Shown here piece after piece: positions 36,560 through 45,107 of a stretch of DNA of 64,000 nucleotides. Both the position numbers and the translations under genes were made by a program. A model generated the notes under the pieces. It was not told where the DNA came from and did not search any database. It worked only from the letters and a program-made list of their open reading frames with translations. Position 1 is the first letter of the stretch. Every line of letters begins with the position of its first letter. This stretch comes from CAVQHY01 sp963712465 (lineage in GTDB: Bacteria > Actinomycetota > Thermoleophilia > Gaiellales > Gaiellaceae). The DNA lies in assembly GCA_963712465.1 (NCBI GenBank), contig CAVQHY010000006.1, positions 310,001 to 374,000 of the forward strand, written 5' to 3'.

Positions 36560-37705
36560 CTTTGCGGTGACGGGCGAGGGCGTGTGCCAGTCGACGCGGC
36601 CGATCCAGCGCTCGCGGTTGTCCGCGTACCACGCGATCGTCTTCGCGACGCCCTCCTCCCAGGACACCAGGGGCTTCCAACCGGTCTCGCGCGCGAGCTT
36701 CTCGTAGCCGACCAGGAGCGCCAGGACGTCGCTCGACCCAGGACGGTAGCGGCCGGGGACGCTCGCGAGCTCGCGGCGAGGCCAGTAGCCGGCCTCCTCG
36801 CCGATCCCGAGGATGAGCGCGGCCCAGTCGGCCATCGACACGTTCTCGCCCTGCCCGTAACAGTAGACGTCGCCGGGGATGCCGTGGAGCGCGACGGCCA
36901 GGTGGCCGCGGACGCCGTCCGAGCAAAAGCAGAAGTCGCGCATCGGCTCGAGGTTTCCGAGCTCGATCGTCTCCCGGGAGAGCGCCTGGGTGATGATCGT
37001 GCCCGTTACGTAGCGCGGGTTCTGGCGAGGCCCGTAGTTGTTGAACATCCGTGTCACGACGCCGGGCACGCCGAACGCGTCGTGGTAGTTCATCGTCAGG
37101 AAGTCGGCCGCCACCTTCGACGTCGCGTACACCGACTTGGGGTTGAGGGGTGACCGCTCGTGGAGGATCAGCGAGCCGTCGTCCCCGTAGTCGTGGTGGT
37201 GGGCGACGGTCTCGCGGACGTTTCCGTACTCCTCGGACGTGCCCGCCGTGTCGAACTTCTCGAGCTCGAGCCCGTGATCGACGATCGACTGGAGCAGGTT
37301 GAGCGTGCCGACGACGTTCGCGGTCACGGTCTCGTAGGGCCTGTGCCACGACTCGCCCACGTGCGCCTGTGCGCCGAGGTGGAAGACGTACGGACGGTCG
37401 GAGACCTCCGTCGCCAGCTCTCGGACGAGATAGTCGATCGACGTGCGGTCGGTCAGGTCGGCGAAATGCACCTTCAGCCGGCCGCGAAGGTGGCCGATGT
37501 TGTTGAGCGCCCCGCTCGAGGTGGCGCGGACGAAGGCGTGGACGTGGGCGCCGAGGCCGACGAGCGCCTCGGTCAGGTGGGAGCCCATGAAGCCGTCGGC
37601 GCCGGTTACGAGCGCCGTCCGACCTGCGTACGCGTCGCCGAGCTCACCGCGCAGGGCGGCAAGGGACTCCTCCGTCCAGACCGAATCCGTCGTGGTTGAC
37701 TTCAT
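36557..37705 (-). CDS. NDP-sugar 4,6-dehydratase, probable GDP-mannose 4,6-dehydratase
   Basis: A 382-residue extended SDR with GADGFMGSHL at residues 35-44, GTSEEYGNV near 148 (the Thr and Glu of 4,6-dehydratases), YATSKVAADFL with the catalytic Tyr-Lys near 192, and FNNYGPRQNPRYV. An IITQALSRETIELGN stretch resembles dehydratases acting on UDP-GlcNAc or CDP/GDP sugars. A GDP-mannose substrate is favoured because a GDP-fucose-synthase-like gene follows. The start at 37705 is backed by a TAGCCT -10 (37736-37741); an ATG at 37732 would lie at or before the predicted transcription start. Confidence 0.8.
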   Translation of the reverse strand: MKSTTTDSVWTEESLAALRGELGDAYAGRTALVTGADGFMGSHLTEALVGLGAHVHAFVRATSSGALNNIGHLRGRLKVHFADLTDRTSIDYLVRELATEVSDRPYVFHLGAQAHVGESWHRPYETVTANVVGTLNLLQSIVDHGLELEKFDTAGTSEEYGNVRETVAHHHDYGDDGSLILHERSPLNPKSVYATSKVAADFLTMNYHDAFGVPGVVTRMFNNYGPRQNPRYVTGTIITQALSRETIELGNLEPMRDFCFCSDGVRGHLAVALHGIPGDVYCYGQGENVSMADWAALILGIGEEAGYWPRRELASVPGRYRPGSSDVLALLVGYEKLARETGWKPLVSWEEGVAKTIAWYADNRERWIGRVDWHTPSPVTAK

Positions 37706-37710
37706 GCGCG

Positions 37711-39222
37711 ATGCGGGCCGACGCCGAAGCATCTAAGGCTACTCGCTCCGCTGGCCAGAGCGCCGTCGGGCGCGGCGCCGTCACCGCCCTCGGGACGGCC
37801 GTCGTCAGCGTCGGGGCCGCGGTCGCCGGAGCCGTTCTCGCGCGCGAGTTCGGCCGGACCGCCGAGACGGATGGGTTGTTCGCCGCCTATGCCGTCTACC
37901 TCGTGCTCGTCCTTGCCGCACAGGCCTTCCGGGTGGTGGTTCTCCCACGACTCGCCCGCGCCGAAGAGGCCGGTCGGCTCGCCGGGGAGGTGGGCGCGCA
38001 GGTGCTTGCGCTGGCAGTCGTGGCCCTCCCGGCGCTGCTCGTCGCCTTCGCTGCCTCGGACAACCTCGCCGATCTGCTCACTGGGAGCCTCCCCGAGCGC
38101 GCGTCCGAGGTCGCCGCGGACTCGCTCGCCTGGATGATGCTCGCGGGCACGCTGCAGCTCTACGCGGCACTGGCCGCCAGCGTGCTCGCGGCCAAGGACA
38201 GCTACGGCGTCGCGGCGCTCGCCTATGCCCTTGGCGCGTGTGCGGGGCTCGCGTATTTCGTCGCCAGGCTCGATTCGGGGCCGATAGCGCTCGCGGAGGG
38301 GCTGGCGCTGAACGGCGCGGTCACGCTGGCAATCCCGGCCGGCGTCCTGATCGCGCGGGGCACGTTTCGAAGGGGCAGGCCGGCGGGAGACGGCTCTCCT
38401 GATGGGGCGCTGACCCGCCTGTGGGAGCTCGTTCGCGGCGTCGCGCTCCCCCTGGCGCTGCAAGGCCTGTACGTCGTGGCGCTGCGCTTCGCGGGAGACG
38501 AGGGAGTCGGCGCGGTGACGACCTTCTCTTACGCGTACTTCATCGCGTCGTTTCTCGTCGCCGTCACCGCGTCGTCGCTCTCGCTGATCTCGAGCGTTCC
38601 CCTGACGAGGGCCGGTCTCTCGGCCGGGCGGGCCGCGACGCACGTGATCTCGACGTCCTGGGTGGCCGTGTCGATCGTCGCCGCTGCGGCCGGGGTCTTC
38701 GTCCTCGCCGGCGAGCCGATCGCACGGGCCGCGCTCGGGAGCGCGTTCGAGGGCGCGGCCGGCGATGAGCTCGGCCGTCTCGTCGCGTACCTCGGCCCCT
38801 GGATGGTCGCCGCGATCGGCGTCTCGGTCACCTTCCCGCTCCTCTTCGTCGCTCGCCGCGAGCGCCTGCTGCCGGTGTTCGCGTTGGTCGCGCTCGCCTT
38901 GCAGGTGCCGCTCGAACTCGTGCTCCAGCGAGCCTTCGGGCTCAGCGGTGTCGCGATCGGGCTGGCGCTGACGAGCCTCGGTGTGCTCGCCGCGCTCCTC
39001 GGGGTTCTGTCGAGCGAGACGCTTGCGCGTGCGGCCGAGGGGATAGGCATCCTCACCGTTCTCTGCGGTGCGATCGCCGTCGCGGCGTTCGGGCTCGCCG
39101 CACTGGTGCTGGACGGCGTGGCGGCCGCGACGCTCGGTCTCGTCGCGTACACGGCGGTGCTGCTCGCCTGGCGGCCACGGGGCCTCCGTGACGCCTGGGC
39201 CTACGTGCGGGCACTGACGTGA
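37711..39222 (+). CDS. MOP-superfamily flippase (MurJ/Wzx-like)
   Basis: A 503-residue protein with about 14 hydrophobic helices. AREFGRTAETDGLFAAYAVYL near the N-terminus is characteristic of the MurJ-like branch, distinct from the PST/Wzx-type flippase at 23.6 kb. It could export a second lipid-linked glycan or be a specialised lipid-linked oligosaccharide flippase. The usual role of MurJ in peptidoglycan is less likely given the locus. The ATG is only five bases from the divergent start at 37705, so its promoter must lie within the dehydratase gene; TTG 37696 is a possible alternative start. Confidence 0.8.
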   Translation: MRADAEASKATRSAGQSAVGRGAVTALGTAVVSVGAAVAGAVLAREFGRTAETDGLFAAYAVYLVLVLAAQAFRVVVLPRLARAEEAGRLAGEVGAQVLALAVVALPALLVAFAASDNLADLLTGSLPERASEVAADSLAWMMLAGTLQLYAALAASVLAAKDSYGVAALAYALGACAGLAYFVARLDSGPIALAEGLALNGAVTLAIPAGVLIARGTFRRGRPAGDGSPDGALTRLWELVRGVALPLALQGLYVVALRFAGDEGVGAVTTFSYAYFIASFLVAVTASSLSLISSVPLTRAGLSAGRAATHVISTSWVAVSIVAAAAGVFVLAGEPIARAALGSAFEGAAGDELGRLVAYLGPWMVAAIGVSVTFPLLFVARRERLLPVFALVALALQVPLELVLQRAFGLSGVAIGLALTSLGVLAALLGVLSSETLARAAEGIGILTVLCGAIAVAAFGLAALVLDGVAAATLGLVAYTAVLLAWRPRGLRDAWAYVRALT

Positions 39223-39257
39223 CCGCGCCGCACGGCCCGCCTCCCGGCCGCTGGGCG

Positions 39258-39283
39258 TGGTCCCCACCCGGGTGGGGACCACG
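39258..39283. promoter_or_regulatory. 26-bp perfect palindrome, operator-like
   Basis: GTGGTCCCCACCC is followed directly by its exact reverse complement. The central CCCACCCGGGTGGG core is shared with the palindrome at 22378-22401. It lies 36 bases after the flippase stop and about 90 bases before the GT2 start. TATCGT at 39293-39298 could be a -10 just beyond it. It could also act as an intrinsic hairpin, but there is no loop and no T tract. Confidence 0.55.
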
Positions 39284-39373
39284 GGTCACGCTATCGTCGG
39301 AATCCGCGCGGGCGTGTGCCGAGGTGTGCAGGTTCTGTGCCGGCGTCGGCCCGGGCGGACGGGGCGAGGCCGC

Positions 39374-40264
39374 ATGAGCCTCGTCGCGGTCGTCCTCTCC
39401 TGGAACGGGCGCGAGGACACGCTGCGCTGCCTCGAATCGCTCGTTGTGGCGGGGGTCGCGACGATCTGCGTCGACAACGGCTCGGCTGACGGATCCGCCG
39501 AGGCGGTCGCCGCGCGCTTTCCCGCCGTCGAGCTCGTCGAGAACGGCGTGAACCTCGGCTACGCGGGCGGCAACAACGTCGGCATCCGGCGCGCGCTGGA
39601 GCGCGGCGCCGACTGGATCTGGCTCGTCAACAACGACACGGTGGTCGATCCGGCTGCCCCCGCCGCGCTGGCTGCGGCGGCCTCCGCGCGACCCGACGCC
39701 GGCGTGCTTGCGTGCAAGGTCCTCTTCGCGGATCGACCGGACGTCCTCTGGTACGCCGGTGGACGGTTCTCGACCCTGCTCGGGTACAGCGGGCGGCAGA
39801 CGGGCTACGGCAGTCGCGACGACGGTCGCTTCGACCGGATCCACGACGTCGCTCGTGCCACGGGCGCGGCCATGGCAGTCTCGCGGACCGCAGTCGAACG
39901 TGCGGGAGTCCTCGACGAGGAGCTCTTCGCCTACGTCGAGGACGTCGAGTGGTGTCTGCGCATCCGTGCCGCCGGCCTCGCGGTCGTCTTCGTCCCCGGC
40001 GCACGGGTATGGCACCGCGTGTCCGCCTCGACCGGGGGCGCCGCCTCGACCACGAGCCTCTACTACGACACGCGGAACACGCTCGCCGTGGCGGAGCGTC
40101 ACCGGCCGTTGCCTCCCGGCGCGCGCGAGCTCCGCCGCGGCTTCGTCGTCGGTGCGCACCTCGCCCAGGCATCGCTGCGGCCTGGCCGCCGCGACGGGCT
40201 CGCCGCCGTAGTGGAGGGTTGGCGAGACTTCAGGCGTGGCCGAGCGGGACCGCGCTCCGGATAG
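39374..40264 (+). CDS. Glycosyltransferase family 2 (rhamnosyl/galactofuranosyl-transferase type)
   Basis: A 296-residue GT2 enzyme with LVAVVLSWNGREDTLRCLESL, CVDNGSADGSAEAV near residues 35-48, WIWLVNNDTVVDP near 85 (the NND variant of DxD) and FAYVEDVEWCLRIRAAG near 185. The NND and EDVEW pattern is common in dTDP-rhamnose- or UDP-galactofuranose-using enzymes. The frame is open further upstream, but ATG 39374 is the first codon that precedes the beta-strand motif closely. Its 3' end overlaps the convergent membrane gene by 35 bases. Confidence 0.87.
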   Translation: MSLVAVVLSWNGREDTLRCLESLVVAGVATICVDNGSADGSAEAVAARFPAVELVENGVNLGYAGGNNVGIRRALERGADWIWLVNNDTVVDPAAPAALAAAASARPDAGVLACKVLFADRPDVLWYAGGRFSTLLGYSGRQTGYGSRDDGRFDRIHDVARATGAAMAVSRTAVERAGVLDEELFAYVEDVEWCLRIRAAGLAVVFVPGARVWHRVSASTGGAASTTSLYYDTRNTLAVAERHRPLPPGARELRRGFVVGAHLAQASLRPGRRDGLAAVVEGWRDFRRGRAGPRSG

Positions 40265-41594
40265 TCCTGCGGGCATCGCGCTCGATGCCGAGCAGGCTTC
40301 GCGCGGCGAGGGCAACCGCGACCGCGGTCGCCGCCCATCCGATCGCGAGGCCGAGGAGCCTCGGCACACCGGCGACTGACCAGATCGTCTCGGTCAGGCT
40401 GACGTCGCCGAGCGCTCCGACCGAGAAGCTCATCGTCGAAGCGTCGATCGTCATCGCCGTGATCGAGAAGACCGCGAGCACGCCGGTGAGGCGAGGCCAG
40501 CTCCCAAACGCAGGCCCGAGCCCGACGGCGAGGAACGGGAATGCGAGCACGAGGAAGCGCGGGCCGGGCGACGCGCCGCCGTAGATCTCGAAGTAGCCGG
40601 CGTTGAGAAAGAAGAAGAGGAGCGTGATCGCGGCGCAGAGCGATGCCTCGATACGTCGTCCCGAGCGCCAGAGGAGCCAGAGCCCCGCGGCAGCCGCGAT
40701 CAGGACCGGTGTCGTGGACAGGACACCGTGGCGCGTAACGAGGATCCGGTAGACGGAGTCCGGATCGGGTACTCCGATACCGTAGAAGCCCTCGCCCTGC
40801 TGCTCGGCATACGAGTTGGCGCTGTACCTGTAGCCAGGGGCGAACGGGCTGCCGAAGGCGCTCCACTGGTACGCGCCGAGGGCAACGATCGCCGGGAGGG
40901 CGCCGGCGGCGAGCGCGAGAAGAGATCGGACGCGCCACGTCTTCAGTCCGACATAGGCGACCAGAGCGATCGCTACGAGCGCGGCCTGGTACTCGACGAG
41001 GACGGCCAGACCGGCCGCCAGTCCACCGGCCGCGATCAGAGCCTGCCGGCGCCGCTCGGCGCCCGCCCAGGTCAGGAGGAACCCGCTGAACGCGAGTGCT
41101 CCGGCGGCGACGTGCCCGAACGTCGTTGCTGCGAGGTGCAGCGCGAGCGTGCCGAGGCCGAACGTGACGGCGGCTGCTGCTCCCGTCCGCGGCGCGAGCC
41201 CCTCCGCGACGCGGCCGAGCGCGAAGACCGCGACCAGAAACAGCACTCCGCTCGTGAGGTTTCGCAGAGTCCAGGCGACCCACGGCGTCCTCCAGACCCC
41301 CCGCCCCCACTCCTCGGCGCTCAACAGGCGGGACCCGTCGAGCGCGGCCAGCACCGGCACCGCTGCGAAGGAGAGGCCGGGCGCGTGGAGCCCGTAGTAG
41401 TGCCCGTTGCGAAACGCCTTGTCCTCGAAGTCCGTGACGATGAGACGGTCGATCACGATCGTTCCGTCTTCGTAGACCGCCTGGCCGAGCGCGAACCGTT
41501 CGTCGTCCTGGCTGTTGGCGAAGAGGTAGCCGAGCGACGCGAACGCGATGAGGACGATCACGAGCCACTCATGCCGGTAGCTTCGCCACGGCAT
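40230..41594 (-). CDS. Integral membrane GT-C-like glycosyltransferase, paralogue B
   Basis: A 454-residue membrane protein. MPWRSYRHEWLVIVL, a first loop with DGTIVIDRL and GHYYGLHAPGLSFAAVPVLA (about residues 63-82), and a YFEIYGGASPGPRFL segment near 330 are shared with the adjacent paralogue C. The GHxYxxxAPG loop is also in the protein at 1438-3066. The pair B/C is clearly a tandem duplication. It probably glycosylates exported glycan from a lipid-linked donor. TACCAT lies seven bases before the ATG, so each copy seems to have its own leaderless promoter. Confidence 0.75.
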   Translation of the reverse strand: MPWRSYRHEWLVIVLIAFASLGYLFANSQDDERFALGQAVYEDGTIVIDRLIVTDFEDKAFRNGHYYGLHAPGLSFAAVPVLAALDGSRLLSAEEWGRGVWRTPWVAWTLRNLTSGVLFLVAVFALGRVAEGLAPRTGAAAAVTFGLGTLALHLAATTFGHVAAGALAFSGFLLTWAGAERRRQALIAAGGLAAGLAVLVEYQAALVAIALVAYVGLKTWRVRSLLALAAGALPAIVALGAYQWSAFGSPFAPGYRYSANSYAEQQGEGFYGIGVPDPDSVYRILVTRHGVLSTTPVLIAAAAGLWLLWRSGRRIEASLCAAITLLFFFLNAGYFEIYGGASPGPRFLVLAFPFLAVGLGPAFGSWPRLTGVLAVFSITAMTIDASTMSFSVGALGDVSLTETIWSVAGVPRLLGLAIGWAATAVAVALAARSLLGIERDARRTIRSAVPLGHA

Positions 41595-41601
41595 GAGGTT
41601 G

Positions 41602-41607
41602 ATGGTA
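41602..41607 (-). promoter_or_regulatory. -10 element TACCAT, leaderless promoter for paralogue B
   Basis: TACCAT on the minus strand is seven bases before the ATG at 41594, in the 26-base gap after paralogue C. Confidence 0.5.
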
Positions 41608-41620
41608 GTCCTAGGTACGG

Positions 41621-43183
41621 CTACGCGAGGTCGGCGTTGGCGACCGCGGGAACCGCCGCAGTTCGCCAGGCGAGACCGCGCAGATTCCGGCCGGCGAGGA
41701 CGATTGCGCCGACCGTCGCCGCTCCGCCGATCGCCGCCCCGAGCAGCCGTGGAGCGCCGACGATCGACCAGATCGTCGGGTTCACGGCTCCGAGGCCGAG
41801 CGTCGAGCTCGCCACGCTCGTGGCGATCAGAGCAGCCAGGCCGCAGAGAGCCACTGCCGCGGCGGGACGCGGCCAGCGCAGCAGCGCAAGGGCGAGCACG
41901 ACGATACCGAGCGGGTAGGCGATCGCAAACAGCGCGGCGCCCGCCCCGATCCCGGGCGGGGCTCCCAGGATCGACCGGATCGTGTCGATGAGCCCGGATT
42001 CCTCCATTCCCGACGTATACAGAGTGGGTACGGCCGCGGACGCCATTGCCGCGATCGAGAAGAGGGCGGCTCCGGCGGTCACGCGCGGCCAGCGCTGGAA
42101 GGCGAGGGGAAGCCCGACGAGGAGGAACGGGTACGCGACGGCGAAGAACCGTGGCCCGCGAAACGCGCCGCCGTAGGGTCCGAAATACCCGAGGATCAGC
42201 ACGAGAAAGAGGGCTGCGGTTCCGCCGCATACCGCCGCCTCAGCGGGGCGGCCTGCCCGCCAGAGCAAGAGGAGCCCGATCGCGGCCAGCACCAGAACCG
42301 GCGTCGCGGTGAGGAGACCGTGCCGGGTCAACAACACGTTGTAGACGTTGTCGGCATCCGGCGTCCGGATCCCGTAGAAGCCCGAGCGCTGCCCTACGGC
42401 GCTGGGGCTTTCGACGTAGCGGTAGCCGCTGCGAAACGGCCCCCCGAACGCCGCCAGGTGGTACGCACCCAACAGGACGGCGGGAAGAGCCATCCCGGCG
42501 CAGAGTGCGAGCGGGGGACGCGCGGCCCGAGTCTTCCACACGACGTAGGCCACGACGAGCGCGGCCACCATGACCGCCTGGTACTCGACGGCCACGGCGA
42601 GGCCGAGACACAGCCCGCCCGCGAGAATCCACGGTGCTGCACGCCGCTCGGCGCCGGCCCACGCGAGCACGAAGCCGCCGAAGGCGAGCGCGCTCGCGGC
42701 CACGTGCCCGTACGACGAGGGGGCGAGCTGGAGCGCCAGCGTCCCGAGGCCGAACGAGACGACGGTTGCTGCTCCCGTTCCCTCTACGAGCCCCTCGGCG
42801 ACCCGGCCGAGCACGATGAGCAATGCGACGAAGCAGAGCCCCGACGTGAGGATGCGCAGCGTCCAGGCGAGCGCGTCGTCCGTCCACACGCCCTGCTGCC
42901 TCGTCGCCGGCCCTACGGCTCCGATCGCCTCCAGGGCCGCATAGGCGGGTACCGCCCCGAAAGCAATCCCGGGCGCGTGCAGCGAGTAGAAGTGCCCGTC
43001 GTAGCGAGCCTTGTCGAGATCAGGGTGGACGAATCGGTCGATCACGAGCGAGCCGTCGTCGACGATCGCCTGCGTCAGCGCGAACCGCCCGCGGTCCTCC
43101 GAGGCTGGCGGGAACAGCCCGAGCGCGGCGACCGCAACGAGGACGACGACGAGGAGCTCGCCGCGATATCCGCGCCACGGCAT
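41621..43183 (-). CDS. Integral membrane GT-C-like glycosyltransferase, paralogue C
   Basis: A 520-residue membrane protein strongly similar to paralogue B: MPWRGYRGELLVVVL, DGSLVIDRF, GHFYSLHAPGIAFGAVPAYA (about residues 63-82), a VSFGLGTLALQLAPSSYGHVA stretch and YFGPYGGAFRGPRFF. It is about 66 residues longer because of extra hydrophobic helices in the last third. Conservation of the acidic first loop suggests both copies are active. TAGGAT lies six bases before the ATG. Substrate is unknown; divergence between the copies suggests different donors or acceptors. Confidence 0.76.
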   Translation of the reverse strand: MPWRGYRGELLVVVLVAVAALGLFPPASEDRGRFALTQAIVDDGSLVIDRFVHPDLDKARYDGHFYSLHAPGIAFGAVPAYAALEAIGAVGPATRQQGVWTDDALAWTLRILTSGLCFVALLIVLGRVAEGLVEGTGAATVVSFGLGTLALQLAPSSYGHVAASALAFGGFVLAWAGAERRAAPWILAGGLCLGLAVAVEYQAVMVAALVVAYVVWKTRAARPPLALCAGMALPAVLLGAYHLAAFGGPFRSGYRYVESPSAVGQRSGFYGIRTPDADNVYNVLLTRHGLLTATPVLVLAAIGLLLLWRAGRPAEAAVCGGTAALFLVLILGYFGPYGGAFRGPRFFAVAYPFLLVGLPLAFQRWPRVTAGAALFSIAAMASAAVPTLYTSGMEESGLIDTIRSILGAPPGIGAGAALFAIAYPLGIVVLALALLRWPRPAAAVALCGLAALIATSVASSTLGLGAVNPTIWSIVGAPRLLGAAIGGAATVGAIVLAGRNLRGLAWRTAAVPAVANADLA

Positions 43184-43189
43184 GCGCGA

Positions 43190-43195
43190 ATCCTA
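43190..43195 (-). promoter_or_regulatory. -10 element TAGGAT, leaderless promoter for paralogue C
   Basis: TAGGAT on the minus strand with a six-base gap to the ATG at 43183. The 22-base intergenic space leaves no room for an ordinary leader. Confidence 0.55.
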
Positions 43196-43205
43196 GATAT
43201 CTCCC

Positions 43206-44273
43206 CTACGGAACCAGCTCGCGGTAGGCGGCCTCGTGGGCTCGCGCGCTGGCCTCCCATGTAAACGTTGCAGCGTGAGCGATGCCCCGCTCCGCGAGAG
43301 TGGGGTCCGCGAGCGCTCGCCCGATTGCCTCCGCGATCGCCGCAGGATCGCGGGGGTTAAAGAGGATCGCCGCGTCGCCGACGATCTCGGGCAACGAGCT
43401 CCCGCTCGCGCACGCGACCGGGCAGCCGCACGCCATCGCCTCGAGCGGCGGGTAGCCGAAGCCTTCATACAGGCTCGGGAAGACCAGCGCGGCTGCCGTG
43501 CGGTAGAGCTCGACCAGCTCCGCTTCGCGCACGCGCCCCCGGACGACGACGCCGGCGGGAACCCGCAGGCCTTCGTGGCCGGAGCCGGTGAGGACGAGCT
43601 CGAGCTCCGGGCGCTCGGCACGCAGCAGCGCGAGCGCCGCGAACAGACGCTCGTGGTTCTTGTGCGGCCAGCGGTTTGCCGGGTAGAGCAGGAACGGCTC
43701 GCGCACGCGCGCCGAGGCCGCCGGCGAGAAGCGCTCGTGGTCGATCCCGTGATGGATCACGCGCAGCCGGTCGGCGGGAACGCCGAGGCGCTCCGAGATC
43801 GTGTCCGCGACGAAGGCGCTCGGCGCGATCACGAGCCGTGAGAGCCGCGCCGTCCAGCCGTACGCTCGCCGCCGGTAGGCGAGCTCGGCGCGCGAGAAGA
43901 ACTCCGGGAAGAACTCGTGCTGGAGGTCGTGGATCGTGGCGGCCGCCGGGGGCCTGTCGAGGCGAGGGAGCATCACCGTGAGCGGGAAGTGGATCGCGTC
44001 GAGCCGGCCGAGCTGCATCTCCTTCCGGATCGCCCCGGGGAGGAACGCCGCACGCGCCATGGCCAGCGCACGCCGGCCGGTCGCCGCCGAGGCGGGGTAG
44101 CTGCGCACGACCTTCGTCTCGAGCCCGCCTCCGACGTCCGGCGCGATCGAGGGCGCGAAGACGCGGTAGTCGAGCTCGCCGACTCCGGCGAGGGCCCGGG
44201 TGAGCTCGCGCGCGTACGTCTCCGAGCCGCCGACGAGCCCCGGAACGAGGGTGAGAAGGCTGAGGCCGACCAT
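43206..44273 (-). CDS. Glycosyltransferase family 4
   Basis: A 355-residue GT-B protein with SLLTLVPGLVGGSETYARELTRAL at the N-terminus, ATIHDLQHEFFPEFFS near residue 112, YPANRWPHKNHERLFAAL near 205 and FPSLYEGFGYPPLEAMACGCPVA near 268. These are the signatures of the WbdA/mannosyl-rhamnosyl GT4 group (IHDLQH and P..WPHKN). TACCCT lies seven bases before the ATG; a divergent -10 for the opposite gene lies five bases beyond. It likely adds mannose or a deoxymannose-type sugar, which is a family-level guess. Confidence 0.88.
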   Translation of the reverse strand: MVGLSLLTLVPGLVGGSETYARELTRALAGVGELDYRVFAPSIAPDVGGGLETKVVRSYPASAATGRRALAMARAAFLPGAIRKEMQLGRLDAIHFPLTVMLPRLDRPPAAATIHDLQHEFFPEFFSRAELAYRRRAYGWTARLSRLVIAPSAFVADTISERLGVPADRLRVIHHGIDHERFSPAASARVREPFLLYPANRWPHKNHERLFAALALLRAERPELELVLTGSGHEGLRVPAGVVVRGRVREAELVELYRTAAALVFPSLYEGFGYPPLEAMACGCPVACASGSSLPEIVGDAAILFNPRDPAAIAEAIGRALADPTLAERGIAHAATFTWEASARAHEAAYRELVP

Positions 44274-44280
44274 CCGTTCG

Positions 44281-44286
44281 AGGGTA
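44281..44286 (-). promoter_or_regulatory. -10 element TACCCT, leaderless promoter for the 43.2-44.3 kb GT4
   Basis: TACCCT on the minus strand is seven bases before the ATG at 44273, back to back with the plus-strand TACAAT at 44291. Confidence 0.5.
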
Positions 44287-44290
44287 TTCC

Positions 44291-44296
44291 TACAAT
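44291..44296 (+). promoter_or_regulatory. -10 element TACAAT, leaderless promoter for the 44.3-45.0 kb gene
   Basis: TACAAT is one base from the TATAAT consensus and lies exactly six bases before ATG 44303 in a 29-base divergent gap. This is one of the clearest leaderless promoters in the window. Confidence 0.62.
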
Positions 44297-44302
44297 TCAG
44301 CG

Positions 44303-45007
44303 ATGTCCGACGCTGTGAACGACGACGAGATCGCGGCGATCTTCGACCGGCTGAGACGCGAGGTTCGCGAGCAGCCGAGGAGCTCGACGAACGGCCCCGC
44401 GACGGCCCTCCCCATCCGGCTGACCGCGCGACAGGAGGCAGAGCGCCTCTGGCCGGTGACCGCCGACCGGCCGCTGCAGAAGCGACCCGGGCCCGCGGAG
44501 ATCGCGCTGCGGCCCGTGCGGATCGTCCTGCGCAAGGCGATGCGCTGGTACGTCGAGCCACCGTTCGCCGACCAGCGGGAGTTCAACGCGACCGTCCTCG
44601 ACCTGATCGACGACCTCTCGGAGCGCACGAGCTCCGGGCTCTCGCGGCTCGAGCGGGCCCTCCCGGAGTCGCCGGACGCGCCGGACTCCGGCCCGTACGC
44701 CGACGACCTGCACGGCGCTTCCCCCGTGCTCGTCTGCGACGACCCGGCCGCGCTGAACGGCGCCGACGGGTCGCTCGGCGCCGTCGTGCTCCTCGCGCCC
44801 GACCGCGCGCCGTCGCGCGAGGCGCTCGCCGCCGCGCTGCGCAGGGCGGCGGCGGCCCTCAGGCCGGGCGGGATCCTCCTCGCGGAGCTCGGCGGCTCGC
44901 TCGCGGCCGAGGAGGCCGCCACACTCGCCCGGGACGCCGGTTTCATGCGGGCGGACGTCCGGTTCGGCGCGGGGCCCCACGGCTACGTGCTCCTCGCCCG
45001 CCCATGA
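44303..45007 (+). CDS. Degenerate methyltransferase-like protein of glycan loci
   Basis: A 234-residue soluble protein. The N-terminal half (DDEIAAIFDRLRREV, RLWPVTADRPLQ, then ALRPVRIVLRKAMRWYVEPPF and QREFNATVLDLIDDL, about residues 7-110) resembles the helical leader found in front of SAM methyltransferase domains in surface-glycan clusters. The C-terminal half has LRPGGILLAELGG and GFMRADVRFGAGPHGYVLLAR, like the last strands of a class I methyltransferase. The SAM-binding DxGxGxG loop is missing, so it is probably catalytically dead, a partner of another methyltransferase or a remnant. It is preceded by a strong -10 and followed by a G-rich element. Confidence 0.65.
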   Translation: MSDAVNDDEIAAIFDRLRREVREQPRSSTNGPATALPIRLTARQEAERLWPVTADRPLQKRPGPAEIALRPVRIVLRKAMRWYVEPPFADQREFNATVLDLIDDLSERTSSGLSRLERALPESPDAPDSGPYADDLHGASPVLVCDDPAALNGADGSLGAVVLLAPDRAPSREALAAALRRAAAALRPGGILLAELGGSLAAEEAATLARDAGFMRADVRFGAGPHGYVLLARP

Positions 45008-45107
45008 GGCGGGGTCGCGCCCCGGTGGTGGCCCCGTTCGGGGGCGGGCGGTGGGGAAAGAAGCGCAGCGGAGCCGTGCCGTCTCAGGGCGGGGGTGGGG
45101 TGGTGGG
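45005..45107 (+). repeat. G-rich stop-to-start element, copy C (composite)
   Basis: The element starts at the TGA of the previous gene (TGAGGCGGGGTCGCGCC). It continues through CCGGTGGTGGCCCC with a GCCCC-GTTC-GGGGGC hairpin and the block GCGGAGCCGTGCCGTCT, and ends in GGGCGGGGGTGGGGTGGTGG directly at the next ATG. The hairpin and GCGGAGCCGTGCC blocks recur in copy D at 47467. Confidence 0.82.

Noticed and set aside
39258..39283. The 26-bp palindrome as an intrinsic terminator for the flippase gene
   Set aside because: There is no loop and no following T tract, and its core matches a second palindrome placed before another gene, which fits a protein-binding site better.
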